Source: Oerskovia rustica
GTDB taxonomy: Bacteria; Actinomycetota; Actinomycetes; Actinomycetales; Cellulomonadaceae
NCBI RefSeq assembly: GCF_014836555.1
Contig: NZ_JACSQQ010000006.1
Location: forward strand, 86,954 to 131,194
DNA: 44,241 bases
Reading direction: 5' to 3'
Shown here: positions 31,023-39,482 of the stretch, in pieces
Layout of the letters: each line of letters opens with the position of its first letter
Position numbering within the stretch: the first letter of the stretch is position 1
Notes under the pieces: model-generated
The model's input: only the letters and a program-made list of their open reading frames with translations
Told to the model about the DNA's origin: nothing
Databases searched by the model: none
Position numbers and translations under genes: made by a program

Positions 31023-33292
31023 ACGGCATGCACCTCGCCGGCCTCCCGGACCAGCAGGACCGTCGCGAACGAGGCGACCGTGATCCGCTCGCGCGCGGCG
31101 TGCACGGAGGGCTCGGGCTCACCGGGGGACTCGGTGCGCACGAGCGTGCGCCACCGTTCGCCGTACGCGGCGTCGGGCAGCGTGAAGTCGAGCGGGGAGT
31201 CCGAGGCGTTGAGCAGCAGCAGGAACGAGTCGTCGACGATGGGCTCGCCGCGGCGGTCGCGCTCGGGCAGGTCGTCACCGCCCAGGAAGACCATGACGGA
31301 CCGGGCGTAGCCCTGGTTCCAGTCGGTCGTGTCCATGCGGCTGCCCGAGATGTCGAACCAGTCGATGTCCGGGATCTCGCCCTCGGGCGTGCCGGCCGGT
31401 CCCTGGAAGAAGCGGCGGCGGTGCAGCAGGGGGTGCGCCCGCCGGATCCCGACCATGCGCCGGGCGAACGCCAGCAGGTCGCTGCGCTCGTCGTCGAGGC
31501 CGTCCGGCCCGCCCCAGTCCATCCAGGTGATCTCGTTGTCCTGGCAGTAGCCGTTGTTGTTGCCGTGCTGCGTGCGCCCGATCTCGTCCCCGTGCGAGAG
31601 CATCGGGACGCCCTGGGACAGGAGCAGCGTCGCGAGGAAGTTGCGGCGCTGCCGGGCCCGCAGCGCGCGGATCTCGGGGTCCTCGGTGGGCCCTTCGACG
31701 CCGCAGTTCCACGACCGGTTGTGGTTCTCGCCGTCGGCCCCGCCCTCGCCGTTGGCCTCGTTGTGCTTCTCGTCGTAGGACACCAGGTCGGTGAGGGTGA
31801 ACCCGTCGTGGGCCGTGACGAAGTTGATCGACGCGATGGGCTTGCGTCCCGTGTGCTCGTAGAGGTCCGAGGAGCCTGTGAGGCGGCTCGCGAACTCGGG
31901 CAGCATCGCGGGCTCACCGCGCCAGAAGTCACGGACGGTGTCGCGGTACCGGCCGTTCCACTCGGTCCACAGGGGCGGGAAGCCGCCCACCTGGTAGCCA
32001 CCGTCGCCCAGGTCCCAGGGCTCGGCGATGAGCTTGACCTGGGACACGACCGGGTCCTGCTGGACGATGTCGAAGAACGCCGAGAGCCGGTCGACCTCGT
32101 GGAACTGGCGGGCGAGGGTCGCCGCGAGGTCGAAGCGGAACCCGTCGACGTGCATCTCGGTGACCCAGTAGCGCAGCGAGTCCATGATGAGCTGCAGAAC
32201 GTGGGGGGAGCGCATGAGCAGCGAGTTGCCCGTGCCGGTCGTGTCGAAGTAGTGGGCCTCGTCGCCGTCGACCAGCCGGTAGTAGGCGGCGTTGTCGATC
32301 CCGCGGAACGACAGCGTGGGCCCCAGGTGGTTGCCCTCGGCCGTGTGGTTGTAGACGACGTCGAGGATGACCTCGATGTCGGCCTCGTGCAGCGCCTTGA
32401 CCATGGCCTTGAACTCCATGACCTGCTGGCCGCGCGTGCCGTACGCCGTGTAGCCGTTGTGGGGCGCGAAGAAGCCGATGGTGTTGTAGCCCCAGTAGTT
32501 CGACAGGCCCTTGGCGACGAGCCCGGGGTCGTTGACGAACTGGTGGACGGGCATGAGCTCGACCGCCGTGACCCCGAGCGCCGTGAGGTGCTCGATCACG
32601 GCCGGGTGCGCCATGCCCGCGTACGTGCCGCGGAGCTCGTCGGGCACGTCGGGGTGGCGCATCGTCATGCCGCGCACGTGCGCCTCGTAGATCACCGAGT
32701 CGTGGTAGTCGCGCTGGGGCGGGCGGTCGTGGCCCCAGTCGAAGAACGGGTTGACCACGACCGACGTCATGGTGTGACCCAGCGAGTCCTCGGTGTTGGT
32801 CGGAGCAGGAGGGCCCGACGGCGTGGGCGGGGCGGGTGGCGCGTCCGCGTCCTGGGCGTCGCCCGGCTCGTCCGCCGCCGCGTCCGGGGCGGGCTGACCG
32901 TCGGGGTGCGCGGCGCCGTCGGGCACCTCGCCGAAGCGGTACGAGAAGAGCGACTCGTCGCCGTCGACCTGCCCGTCGATCGCCTTGGCGTACGGGTCGA
33001 CGAGCAGCTTCGACGGGTTGCACCGGTGACCCGACGCGGGGTCGTAGGGGCCGTGCACCCGGTAGCCGTACCGCGTTCCCGGGCCGAGCCCCGGCAGGTA
33101 CACGTGCCAGACGTGCGCGTCGACGTCCTCGAGCACGACCCGCGTCTCCAGGGGGCGGCCCTCGGCGTCGGTCTCGTCGCCGATCAGGCACAGCTCGACC
33201 TTCTCGGCGACCTCGGAGAACAGCGCGAAGTTGGTGCCCGTCCCGTCGAACGTCGCGCCCAACGGATACGGTCGCCCTGGCCAGGTCTGCAT
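31019..33292 (-). CDS. glgX: Glycogen debranching enzyme
   Basis: A 757-aa GH13 isoamylase-type enzyme that hydrolyses alpha-1,6 branches of phosphorylase-limited glycogen. An N-terminal CBM48 domain ([18 protein letters not shown]) precedes the barrel. Catalytic blocks are intact: [11 protein letters not shown], the nucleophile aspartate in VDGFRFDLA (near residue 387), the glutamate in LIAEPWDLG (near 423) and TAHDGFTL. About 50 Asp/Pro/Ala-rich residues (roughly 120-175) are inserted between the CBM48 and barrel. The ATG at 33292 has AAAAGG upstream. It is translationally coupled to the TreZ-like gene. Confidence 0.95.
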   Translation of the reverse strand: MQTWPGRPYPLGATFDGTGTNFALFSEVAEKVELCLIGDETDAEGRPLETRVVLEDVDAHVWHVYLPGLGPGTRYGYRVHGPYDPASGHRCNPSKLLVDPYAKAIDGQVDGDESLFSYRFGEVPDGAAHPDGQPAPDAAADEPGDAQDADAPPAPPTPSGPPAPTNTEDSLGHTMTSVVVNPFFDWGHDRPPQRDYHDSVIYEAHVRGMTMRHPDVPDELRGTYAGMAHPAVIEHLTALGVTAVELMPVHQFVNDPGLVAKGLSNYWGYNTIGFFAPHNGYTAYGTRGQQVMEFKAMVKALHEADIEVILDVVYNHTAEGNHLGPTLSFRGIDNAAYYRLVDGDEAHYFDTTGTGNSLLMRSPHVLQLIMDSLRYWVTEMHVDGFRFDLAATLARQFHEVDRLSAFFDIVQQDPVVSQVKLIAEPWDLGDGGYQVGGFPPLWTEWNGRYRDTVRDFWRGEPAMLPEFASRLTGSSDLYEHTGRKPIASINFVTAHDGFTLTDLVSYDEKHNEANGEGGADGENHNRSWNCGVEGPTEDPEIRALRARQRRNFLATLLLSQGVPMLSHGDEIGRTQHGNNNGYCQDNEITWMDWGGPDGLDDERSDLLAFARRMVGIRRAHPLLHRRRFFQGPAGTPEGEIPDIDWFDISGSRMDTTDWNQGYARSVMVFLGGDDLPERDRRGEPIVDDSFLLLLNASDSPLDFTLPDAAYGERWRTLVRTESPGEPEPSVHAARERITVASFATVLLVREAGEVHAV

Positions 33293-33611
33293 GGGTCGAC
33301 CTTTTCATCCCGCGGGCGTGTTGTCGCCCACGGCACGCCCCGACGGGTGTGCGGGGGATCACGGCCGGGCGGACGAACCGGGAGGAACGGGCTGCTCTCC
33401 AGGCCCGACGACGGCGCTCGCCGCCCGCGATCGGCGTGCGTCATGGCGGGACGCACGGCCTGCCACGCCTGCCGAAATAGTGTGCCAAGCGCGGACGGCC
33501 ACGCTGGGCCGACCGGACGCACGGCTCACCCGCCGGCCCTGACGGGCCGAGGAGAGCCGGAGGTCGGCGCGGGATCGTGCAACGAGCCGCCGGACCTGCT
33601 AGACCGGAGGT
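33293..33611. other. Intergenic region upstream of glgX
   Basis: This 319-bp stretch has no reading frame with convincing codon use. It must hold the glgX promoter, but no standard -10/-35 pair stands out. Confidence 0.5.
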
Positions 33612-33845
33612 ATGAGCAGCACGAGCGAGCACCGCACGCCCGACGCGGTCGACCTGAACGAGAGCGACGTCTCGTCCGCACGCATCTCTCCGCGTACCCG
33701 CATCCGGCTCGAGGACGAGGCGGACGCCGACGTCCGTGAGGGCGGTGACGCCTCGAAGGCCCCGCACTCGCTCTCCGAGGCGGAGCGCCAGCCGAGCGAC
33801 GGCATGTCGAGCGGACGGTCCTGGGACGACCCCGACGAGCTCTGA
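33612..33845 (+). CDS. Small acidic hypothetical protein
   Basis: A 77-aa hydrophilic, Asp/Glu/Ser-rich protein without hydrophobic core or known motif, probably disordered. Almost all codons end in G or C, which supports real coding. The ATG at 33612 directly follows GGAGGT, too close for a ribosome site. A TAGACC hexamer ends 6 nt upstream, a near-match to the leaderless element seen elsewhere. A weak 6-bp hairpin (33861-33875) follows. Confidence 0.6.
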   Translation: MSSTSEHRTPDAVDLNESDVSSARISPRTRIRLEDEADADVREGGDASKAPHSLSEAERQPSDGMSSGRSWDDPDEL

Positions 33846-33904
33846 CCTGTCGACCGGGTTCCGGGGCCACCCCGGCACCTGCTGGTCGGCGGGGGAGGGC
33901 CCGG

Positions 33905-34207
33905 TCAGTCGATCGTGGGCAGCCGGTCACGGTCGACAGCGACGAGCCGCGGCATGCCCGCGGGGGCGACCTTGCTCAGCGCGACGTAGCGCGCCTCGGC
34001 CCGGTGGAGCCGGATGTGCTCGTCGAGCGACCAGTCCGGGCCGTTCGTGAGCTGCATCCCGCACGAGCAGTCGATCGTGACGTGCCCCTCGGCGGTGCGG
34101 CAGACCTGGCCGATGGTCACGTGCGACGTGTGTGCCTGGGCCTTGGCGCGGCGCATCGAGGCGCTGACCGGCTCGGCGGTGACGGGTTCGTTGACGCGGG
34201 AGTCCAC
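33905..34207 (-). CDS. Small putative zinc-binding protein
   Basis: A 100-aa protein with a possible metal site made of C36, the pair C47/C49 (DCSCGM) and HxxxH at 64-68 (DEHIRLH). It may be a zinc-finger-like protein, but I do not recognise the family. The GTG at 34207 is 6 nt from TAGGCT. It converges on the small acidic gene. Confidence 0.6.
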   Translation of the reverse strand: MDSRVNEPVTAEPVSASMRRAKAQAHTSHVTIGQVCRTAEGHVTIDCSCGMQLTNGPDWSLDEHIRLHRAEARYVALSKVAPAGMPRLVAVDRDRLPTID

Positions 34208-34213
34208 CCGTCG

Positions 34214-34219
34214 AGCCTA
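34214..34219 (-). promoter_or_regulatory. Leaderless -10 element of the zinc-binding gene
   Basis: TAGGCT ends 6 nt before the GTG at 34207. Confidence 0.5.
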
Positions 34220-34244
34220 GACGCTGCCGGCGGGGCCGGTGGAA

Positions 34245-34568
34245 TCAGTGCTCGTGGGCCAGGCCCAGGGCGTGCGCACGCTCGTGCTCGGCCTCGGCGG
34301 CCTCGCGGGCCGCGATCCGGGCGCGCACCTCGGCGCGGCGCAACGGCGGGACCGTGCTCGGTGGCTGCCTGCGGTCCGGCAGGTCCGCGAGGAGCCTCGT
34401 GACGGTCTCGGCGATCTCGGCGACCGCGGCGTCGATCGGACCCCGGGTCGAGGCGCTGACGGACTGGACGCCGGCGACCTTGCGGACGAACTGCAGGGCC
34501 GCGGCCTGGATCTCCTCGTCGGTCGCCGGGGGCTCGAGCCCACGCAGGGCGGTGATGTTTCTGCACAT
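34245..34568 (-). CDS. DUF2277 family protein
   Basis: A 107-aa protein with the DUF2277 signature MCRNI at the N-terminus and PPATDEEIQAAALQFVRKVAG. Family function is unknown. The C-terminus (about 75-107) is a charged Ala/Arg/Glu helix ending in a His-containing tail. The ATG at 34568 has TAGCGT 7 nt upstream and a matching -35. Confidence 0.85.
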   Translation of the reverse strand: MCRNITALRGLEPPATDEEIQAAALQFVRKVAGVQSVSASTRGPIDAAVAEIAETVTRLLADLPDRRQPPSTVPPLRRAEVRARIAAREAAEAEHERAHALGLAHEH

Positions 34569-34575
34569 GCTCCCG

Positions 34576-34604
34576 ACGCTACGGGGCACCTGCCGGACCT
34601 TCAA
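34576..34604 (-). promoter_or_regulatory. DUF2277 leaderless promoter
   Basis: TTGAAG (34599-34604), a 17-bp spacer and TAGCGT (34576-34581), ending 7 nt before the ATG at 34568. One of the few leaderless promoters here with a good -35. Confidence 0.65.
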
Positions 34605-34661
34605 GGGGTGGGCGCGTCCCGCCATCGGGCCGCGCGGGACGACCCCGGGCGAGCCCCGCTT

Positions 34662-34692
34662 CCTGGGGCCGCCCGTCCGGGGCGGCCCCAGG
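34662..34692 (-). terminator. Terminator of the 326-aa gene
   Basis: CCTGGGGCCGCC (34662-34673) pairs with GGCGGCCCCAGG (34681-34692), a 12-bp stem 10 bp beyond the stop codon. A second dyad (GTCCCGC/GCGGGAC) lies further on, around 34616-34640. Confidence 0.7.
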
Positions 34693-34701
34693 AGCGACGG
34701 G

Positions 34702-35682
34702 CTACGTCGTCTGCGCGTGCTTCTCGATGAACGCGGTGATCGCCGTCTGCTCGGCGGCGACCGCGGCGAGGTCGGGCTTGAACGGGCGGCCGTCGAAGTA
34801 CCGCGGCTGACTGCCCTCCGGTCCGTGACAGGCGTCGATCGACGTCCGCCACTTCTCGGCGTGCTCACGCCACTCGACGCGGTCGACGATCGCGGGCTCG
34901 GTGAACCAGACGTTCCACGTCAGCAGGTTCCCCGGTGCCAGGAGGTTCCCCGACGACAGGTTGAACACGGACATCACGAGCTCGTTGAAGTCGTCGACGA
35001 GCTCGTCACCCGTCAGGGCGATGGGCGCGATCTCCGCCGCCAGGTTCGCGACGGCCCAGGCCGTGTCGTAGTGCTCGGCGAAGGGTGGGACAGGGAACCA
35101 GTCCGTCTGCCCCGAGCGCCCGGGCAGGACCGGCTCGGACGGCTCGCCGTGCCGATGGATGGGCACCCGGATCGCCTGCTTCTTGTCGGCGGGGAACGGT
35201 CGACCGGTCGTCGAGAAGAGGTCCCACAGGAGCTGGACGAGAGGGCTCTGGACAGCGCTCGGGCTGAACCAGATCTTGCCCTCGACCGTCAGGTCGGCTG
35301 CGACCGTCCGGCTCGGCTCGTCGACCCACCCGCGCTGCCCCGTCACGGAGACCTCGATGTTGAGCGTCCCGAACGACGGCGAGCACGCGCCCTGCTGTGG
35401 GCAGATGACGGAGTACACCCGACCGGCGTTCGTGTACCCGACGCGCGAGATGTCCGGGGCGAACATCTGGTAGGCGCGCGAGTCCGGCGTCCCGGGGACC
35501 GTCTCCCAGCTGAACTCCGGCCACAGGACCGCCTGCTGGCGATCGAGCAGGTCGATGTTCGCCATGTTCTCCAGCAGCGGCAACGACGAGAGGTCGGGAT
35601 CCGGGTAGGCGAAGGCCGGGTTCGACTCGGCGAAACCGCCGACCCATCCGGGCGGGACGGGTTTGTTCTGGTCAGGTGTCAC
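34702..35682 (-). CDS. Hypothetical protein, 326 aa, unrecognised
   Basis: A soluble-looking protein with no signal peptide, membrane segment or motif I can name. It begins TPDQNKPVPPGWVGGFAESN, is rich in Trp, Pro and Phe, and has a central beta-like region (SVTGQRGWVDEPSRTVAADL). Three cysteines occur, two of them close together (VICPQQGACSP). The GTG at 35682 follows AGGAG by 9 nt. It stands alone between a terminator and a 370-bp gap leading to the tRNA operons, a position where imported genes are common. Confidence 0.7.
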   Translation of the reverse strand: MTPDQNKPVPPGWVGGFAESNPAFAYPDPDLSSLPLLENMANIDLLDRQQAVLWPEFSWETVPGTPDSRAYQMFAPDISRVGYTNAGRVYSVICPQQGACSPSFGTLNIEVSVTGQRGWVDEPSRTVAADLTVEGKIWFSPSAVQSPLVQLLWDLFSTTGRPFPADKKQAIRVPIHRHGEPSEPVLPGRSGQTDWFPVPPFAEHYDTAWAVANLAAEIAPIALTGDELVDDFNELVMSVFNLSSGNLLAPGNLLTWNVWFTEPAIVDRVEWREHAEKWRTSIDACHGPEGSQPRYFDGRPFKPDLAAVAAEQTAITAFIEKHAQTT

Positions 35683-36049
35683 GTTTCTGCTCCTCGGTAG
35701 CTCGACTCGTCCGGCGGCACCCTGCCGGCCGGACCTGAGGAGGGTGATTCCCCAGGCAGTGCCCCCACGTGCGGCCGTGGATCACCGAGCGTGCCCTTCC
35801 CGGTGGGTGGCCCGCGCTCGGTGCTTCGGTGCTGGAGTCGTGCCCTGGCGTCGTCGACAGGGGTGCTCCGCGTCACACCGTCCCACGGGTGGTCGCACCG
35901 TGCGCGGCGAGAAGGGCCGGGTCTCGGATGCTGGCGGGGCAGGGGCTCGTCCGGCGCAGAGAGCGGTGCCGGACGCCGGTCGTGGCCGACGCCTCGTGAG
36001 GTCGCGAGCATGAGAAAAGGCCGTCCCGGTGGGGGACGGCCTTTCGTGG
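35683..36049. other. Intergenic region before the tRNA operons
   Basis: About 367 bp with no supported gene. It carries the unseen promoter of the 326-aa gene at its left end and the tRNA operon terminator (36016-36044) at its right end. No att-like repeat or integrase was found. Confidence 0.5.
36016..36044 (-). terminator. Terminator of tRNA operon copy 1
   Basis: A 12-bp stem (AAAGGCCGTCCC / GGGACGGCCTTT) with a 5-nt loop. On the transcribed minus strand it ends in CCTTTTCTC, an intrinsic-type terminator. Confidence 0.85.
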
Positions 36050-36124
36050 TGGTGGGCGATACTGGGATCGAACCAGTGACCTCTTCCGTGTCAGGGAAGC
36101 GCGCTACCGCTGCGCCAATCGCCC
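36050..36124 (-). tRNA. tRNA-Val(GAC), copy 1
   Basis: The minus strand folds as a tRNA with acceptor GGGCGAT/ATCGCCC. The anticodon loop CTGACAC between CTTCC and GGAAG gives GAC (valine). The 3' CCA is encoded (36050-36052). Third gene of the Gly-Cys-Val operon. Confidence 0.95.
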
Positions 36125-36172
36125 AGGGCTGATCTGCGAGAGAACAGCGCAAGGGGGTACTGCTGTGCTGAG

Positions 36173-36243
36173 AGGTGGAGATGGGATTCGAACCCACGTG
36201 CACGGCTTTGCAGGCCGCTGCCTCGCCTCTCGGCCACTCCACC
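36173..36243 (-). tRNA. tRNA-Cys(GCA), copy 1
   Basis: Acceptor GGTGGAG/CTCCACC, anticodon loop CTGCAAA between CGGC and GCCG, anticodon GCA (cysteine). Length 71 nt without CCA, which is not encoded. Middle gene of the operon. Confidence 0.95.
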
Positions 36244-36276
36244 AGGTCGAACCCGACAGGTCCGAAGACCTATCCG

Positions 36277-36348
36277 AGCGGACGACGGGATTCGAACCCG
36301 CGACCCTCACCTTGGCAAGGTGATGCTCTACCACTGAGCCACGTCCGC
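36277..36348 (-). tRNA. tRNA-Gly(GCC), copy 1
   Basis: Acceptor GCGGACG/CGTCCGC, anticodon loop TTGCCAA between TCACC and GGTGA, anticodon GCC (glycine). CCA is not encoded. First gene transcribed. Confidence 0.95.
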
Positions 36349-36396
36349 GCTGCCGACCTCGACCGGATCTCTCCGGCGTTTTTCGGCGCGTCACAG

Positions 36397-36427
36397 ACTC
36401 TAGCCGACAGATGGGGCAAGAGTCCAA
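36397..36427 (-). promoter_or_regulatory. Promoter of tRNA operon copy 1
   Basis: TTGGAC (36422-36427), 19-bp spacer, TAGAGT (36397-36402). Transcription would start about 40 nt before tRNA-Gly. Confidence 0.65.
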
Positions 36428-36660
36428 ATAGCCCCAGGTGAGAGGGGTGGAGGGCCTGGTTCTCGCGAGTCGCTGCCCGTGGAGGGGGCGAAAGGGGCCG
36501 TCCGGGGGCTCGGTCGAGCTCGGTCGACGCGGAGTCGCCGCGCGAGGCCGCCGCCGGCAGGTTCACGTCGGCGGGAGCAGCGGCGTGGGGCCGGTGTCAC
36601 AGGTCTGGCGGCACGGGTCTGGCCGTGCAGGTCCGGAACGTCAGAAGCCCGGGAACGCCG

Positions 36661-36689
36661 AAAGGCCGTCCCGGTGGGGGACGGCCTTT
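36661..36689 (-). terminator. Terminator of tRNA operon copy 2
   Basis: Same 12-bp hairpin as in copy 1, but followed on the minus strand by CGGCG instead of a T-rich tail, because the repeat ends there. Confidence 0.75.
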
Positions 36690-36694
36690 CGTGG

Positions 36695-36769
36695 TGGTGG
36701 GCGATACTGGGATCGAACCAGTGACCTCTTCCGTGTCAGGGAAGCGCGCTACCGCTGCGCCAATCGCCC
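36695..36769 (-). tRNA. tRNA-Val(GAC), copy 2
   Basis: Identical to the copy at 36050-36124, including the encoded CCA. Confidence 0.95.
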
Positions 36770-36817
36770 AGGGCTGATCTGCGAGAGAACAGCGCAAGGG
36801 GGTACTGCTGTGCTGAG

Positions 36818-36888
36818 AGGTGGAGATGGGATTCGAACCCACGTGCACGGCTTTGCAGGCCGCTGCCTCGCCTCTCGGCCACTCCACC
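36818..36888 (-). tRNA. tRNA-Cys(GCA), copy 2
   Basis: Identical to the copy at 36173-36243. Confidence 0.95.
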
Positions 36889-36921
36889 AGGTCGAACCCG
36901 ACAGGTCCGAAGACCTATCCG

Positions 36922-36993
36922 AGCGGACGACGGGATTCGAACCCGCGACCCTCACCTTGGCAAGGTGATGCTCTACCACTGAGCCACGTCCGC
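36922..36993 (-). tRNA. tRNA-Gly(GCC), copy 2
   Basis: Identical to the copy at 36277-36348. Confidence 0.95.
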
Positions 36994-37041
36994 GCTGCCG
37001 ACCTCGACCGGATCTCTCCGGCGTTTTTCGGCGCGTCACAG

Positions 37042-37072
37042 ACTTTAGTGGACCGAAGCGCCGGGCGTCCAA
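37042..37072 (-). promoter_or_regulatory. Promoter of tRNA operon copy 2
   Basis: TTGGAC (37067-37072), 19-bp spacer, TAAAGT (37042-37047), in exact register with copy 1, although the spacer sequence is unrelated. Confidence 0.65.
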
Positions 37073-37099
37073 CCGGACGGGCCGCCCCTCGGGGATCGG

Positions 37100-37105
37100 T
37101 AGCGT
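37100..37105 (+). promoter_or_regulatory. Leaderless -10 element of the pab operon
   Basis: TAGCGT ends 6 nt before a GTG at 37112, which opens a 29-codon leader ORF. It lies only 28 bp from the -35 of the divergent tRNA operon. Confidence 0.55.
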
Positions 37106-37111
37106 TGTCAC

Positions 37112-37201
37112 GTGCCAGCTCAGCGATGCCAGAACCCCAGGACCCGCGAAGTTCCGCGGCTTCCTGACGATCCGTCGACGCGGGGCAGGTGGGGCGAATG
37201 A
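37112..37201 (+). CDS. 29-codon leader ORF coupled to pabB
   Basis: GTG 37112 to TGA 37199-37201 encodes a 29-residue polar, Arg/Pro-rich peptide beginning MPAQRCQNPRTREV. Its start is at the predicted 5' end of the mRNA (leaderless), and its stop overlaps the pabB ATG (37198) in an ATGA junction. pabB has no convincing ribosome site of its own, so translation would pass through this ORF. It contains one Trp and no run of a regulatory amino acid, so classical attenuation is not obvious. Confidence 0.45.
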   Translation: MPAQRCQNPRTREVPRLPDDPSTRGRWGE

Positions 37202-38430
37202 GGCGCGGGTCACGCTTCGACGCCCCGCGCGAGGCAGACGGACGGCGCGGACGCCGACCCTCTGACCTGCACGGAGACCACGAGACGGCCAGCACGGCCA
37301 GCACGGCCGGCGTCGCCGTCGACGCACCTGCCGTGGCCGGGGCCGGGTTCGCGTCATTCGCGGGCCGACACGGCGCGGGCGTCGTCGAGTGCATCGACCT
37401 GATGGTCGACTCCGCGCGACTCGCCGAGGGGCTCTGGTTCGTCGTGGCCGACTTCGAGGACCCGGCGCACGGCGGTCGGGCGCGTGCGTGGCGCTTCGCC
37501 CACCACGGGAGGACCGAGGCCGACCTGCCCGCAGACGCGACGCCGTCGGGCGGGGAGGGGGACTGGCGTGGGCCGGGGCCCGACGCCTGGCGCAGCTCGC
37601 TGTCCCGCGACGAGTACCAGGCCGCCGTGGCGGCCGTCCGCCACGCCGTGCACGAGGGCGACGTCTACCAGGCGAACATCTGCCGCGTGCTGGCCGCGCC
37701 CCTGCCTGCAGGCGACCGCGAGCCCGACGCCCGGGCCCTTGCGCGCACCCTCGCGGCCGGCAACCCCGCCCCCTACGCGGGCGCGATCCACGTCCCCGCG
37801 GTGAGCGGCGTCGACCCCGTGTGGGTCGTGACGGCTTCCCCCGAGCTGTTCCTGCGGCTCGAGGACGGCGTGCTGTCGTCGGGGCCCATCAAGGGCACCG
37901 CGCCCACGGTCGACGGCCTGCGGGAGAAGGACCGCACCGAGAACGTCATGATCACCGACCTCGTGCGCAACGACCTGCAGCGGGTGAGCGAGCCGGGGTC
38001 GGTCGAGGTCACCGACCTCCTGGCCGTCGAGGCGCACCCGGGCCTCGTGCACCTGGTCTCACGCGTGCAGGGGCGCGTCACGGTCGAGGAGGACGCCCCG
38101 GGCGACCTGTGGGGGCAGGTGCTCGACGCGACGTTCCCGCCCGCGTCGGTGTCGGGGGCACCCAAGTCGTCGGCGCTGCGGATCATCCGCGAGCTCGAAC
38201 GCGGACCCCGCGGCCCGTACTGCGGAGCGGTCGGCTGGATCGACGCCGACACGGGAGAGGCGGAGCTCGCCGTCGGGATCCGGACCTTCTGGTGGAGCGA
38301 CGACGAGCTGCGCTTCGGGACCGGCGCGGGCATCACGTGGGGGAGCGACCCGGCCGAGGAGTGGGCCGAGACCGAGCTCAAGGCTGCGCGGCTCGTCGCG
38401 CTCGCGTCGGGCGCGCCTGCGGCAGACTGA
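37198..38430 (+). CDS. pabB: Aminodeoxychorismate synthase component I
   Basis: A 410-aa chorismate-utilising enzyme that makes 4-amino-4-deoxychorismate for folate. The PabB-type motif PIKGTAP (Lys) separates it from anthranilate synthase. ENVMITDLVRNDLQRV, FPPASVSGAPKSSA and the C-terminal GAGITWGSDPAEEWAETELKA complete the chorismate-binding domain. The first 40 residues are variable. A GTG at 37189 is an alternative start. pabC follows after 4 bp. The glutaminase partner (PabA/TrpG) is not in the window. Confidence 0.92.
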   Translation: MRRGSRFDAPREADGRRGRRPSDLHGDHETASTASTAGVAVDAPAVAGAGFASFAGRHGAGVVECIDLMVDSARLAEGLWFVVADFEDPAHGGRARAWRFAHHGRTEADLPADATPSGGEGDWRGPGPDAWRSSLSRDEYQAAVAAVRHAVHEGDVYQANICRVLAAPLPAGDREPDARALARTLAAGNPAPYAGAIHVPAVSGVDPVWVVTASPELFLRLEDGVLSSGPIKGTAPTVDGLREKDRTENVMITDLVRNDLQRVSEPGSVEVTDLLAVEAHPGLVHLVSRVQGRVTVEEDAPGDLWGQVLDATFPPASVSGAPKSSALRIIRELERGPRGPYCGAVGWIDADTGEAELAVGIRTFWWSDDELRFGTGAGITWGSDPAEEWAETELKAARLVALASGAPAAD

Positions 38431-38434
38431 GGTC

Positions 38435-39301
38435 ATGTCGATCGTCGTGTGGGTGGATGGGTCCTTCGTCGAGCCGCGGGAGCGCGCCCTGAGCGCGCTG
38501 GACCACGGCGTGACCGTGGGGGACGGGATCTTCGAGACGTGCGCCGTGTACGGCGGTCAGGCGTTCGCCCTGACGCGTCACCTGCGGCGCCTGGGGCGGT
38601 CCGCGGCAGGCATGGGCCTGCCGGCGCCCGACGAGGCGCGCATCCGCGACGGCGTCGCGCAGGTCCTCGCTGCGGCCGGGGAGAGCGCGGGGCGCCTGCG
38701 CATCACGGTCACGGGCGGGTTCGGGCCCATGGGGTCGGGGCGCGACGACGGCGAGGAGACGATCGTGATCGCCGCGGGCCCGGCCTCGCCCGGTCCGACG
38801 TCGCGGGCCGTGCGCTCGCCCTGGGTGCGCAACGAGCGCTCGGCCGTGGCCGGCCTCAAGACGACCTCGTACGCCGAGAACGTCGTCGCGCTCGCCGACG
38901 CCGTCGCGCGCGGGGGGGACGAGGCGATCCTCGCCAACACCGTCGGCGACCTGTGCGAGGGCACGGGCGCCAACGTCCTCGTCGAGGTCGGCGGCGAGCT
39001 CGTGACGCCCCCGCTGTCGTCGGGCTGCCTCGCGGGCATCACGCGCGAGCTCCTCCTCGAGTGGGCCGCGGAGGACGGGCTGCCGGTCCGCGAGGCGACG
39101 CTCCCGTTCTCGGTCCTCGACCGGCTCGTGCCTGGCCCCGACGGCGGAGCCTCCTCAGGCCTGGGCCTCGCCCTCGCGGGGAGCGTGCGCAACATCCAGC
39201 CGGTGGTCTCGCTCGACGGCGTCGCCGTGCGCGCCGGGGAGCTGTCGCTCGCGGCGCGCGAGCTGTTCGACCGGCGGCGCAGGGAGCACATGGACCCGTG
39301 A
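38435..39301 (+). CDS. pabC: Aminodeoxychorismate lyase
   Basis: A 288-aa class IV PLP enzyme releasing pyruvate from aminodeoxychorismate to give p-aminobenzoate. The PLP lysine is K142 in AGLKTTSYAENV, and VTVGDGIFET and GDLCEGTGANV are family blocks. D-amino acid transaminases and branched-chain aminotransferases share the fold, but the pabB neighbour 4 bp away decides the call. Confidence 0.9.
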   Translation: MSIVVWVDGSFVEPRERALSALDHGVTVGDGIFETCAVYGGQAFALTRHLRRLGRSAAGMGLPAPDEARIRDGVAQVLAAAGESAGRLRITVTGGFGPMGSGRDDGEETIVIAAGPASPGPTSRAVRSPWVRNERSAVAGLKTTSYAENVVALADAVARGGDEAILANTVGDLCEGTGANVLVEVGGELVTPPLSSGCLAGITRELLLEWAAEDGLPVREATLPFSVLDRLVPGPDGGASSGLGLALAGSVRNIQPVVSLDGVAVRAGELSLAARELFDRRRREHMDP

Positions 39302-39435
39302 CGGTGTGGTGCGCGGCGACCGAGGCCCGGGATCCGGCCGCTGCGGGCCCCGCGGCGCTACGCTGGGGGAGTCCCGTCGCGGCGGGCTGGGAGGCCGGCC
39401 CGGAGGCCAGTTCGCGATCTGGGTCGAAATACGGC

Positions 39436-39441
39436 TAATAT
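39436..39441 (+). promoter_or_regulatory. Promoter -10 of tRNA-Val(CAC)
   Basis: TAATAT is a near-consensus -10 in a short AT-rich patch, 41 nt before the tRNA. TTCGCG at 39411-39416 would be a -35 with the same 19-bp spacing as the other tRNA promoters. Confidence 0.6.
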
Positions 39442-39482
39442 CTTCCAGGACGCACGGCCGGACCGAGAGGTTCAGTCGCAGC

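Larger units (their letters stand above)
36016..36400 (-). repeat. tRNA operon repeat, copy 1
   Basis: The 384 bp at 36016-36399 are identical, base for base, to 36661-37044, offset by 645 bp. The repeat includes the terminator, three tRNA genes and the leader, and stops inside the -10 element (C here, T in copy 2). Confidence 0.95.
36661..37045 (-). repeat. tRNA operon repeat, copy 2
   Basis: Second copy of the block at 36016-36400. The 258 bp between the copies (36403-36660) is unrelated DNA in which I see no gene. Confidence 0.95.

Noticed and set aside
36104-37394. Reading frames spanning the tRNA operons
   Set aside because: They run through tRNA genes and repeat identically in both copies, so they are chance frames.
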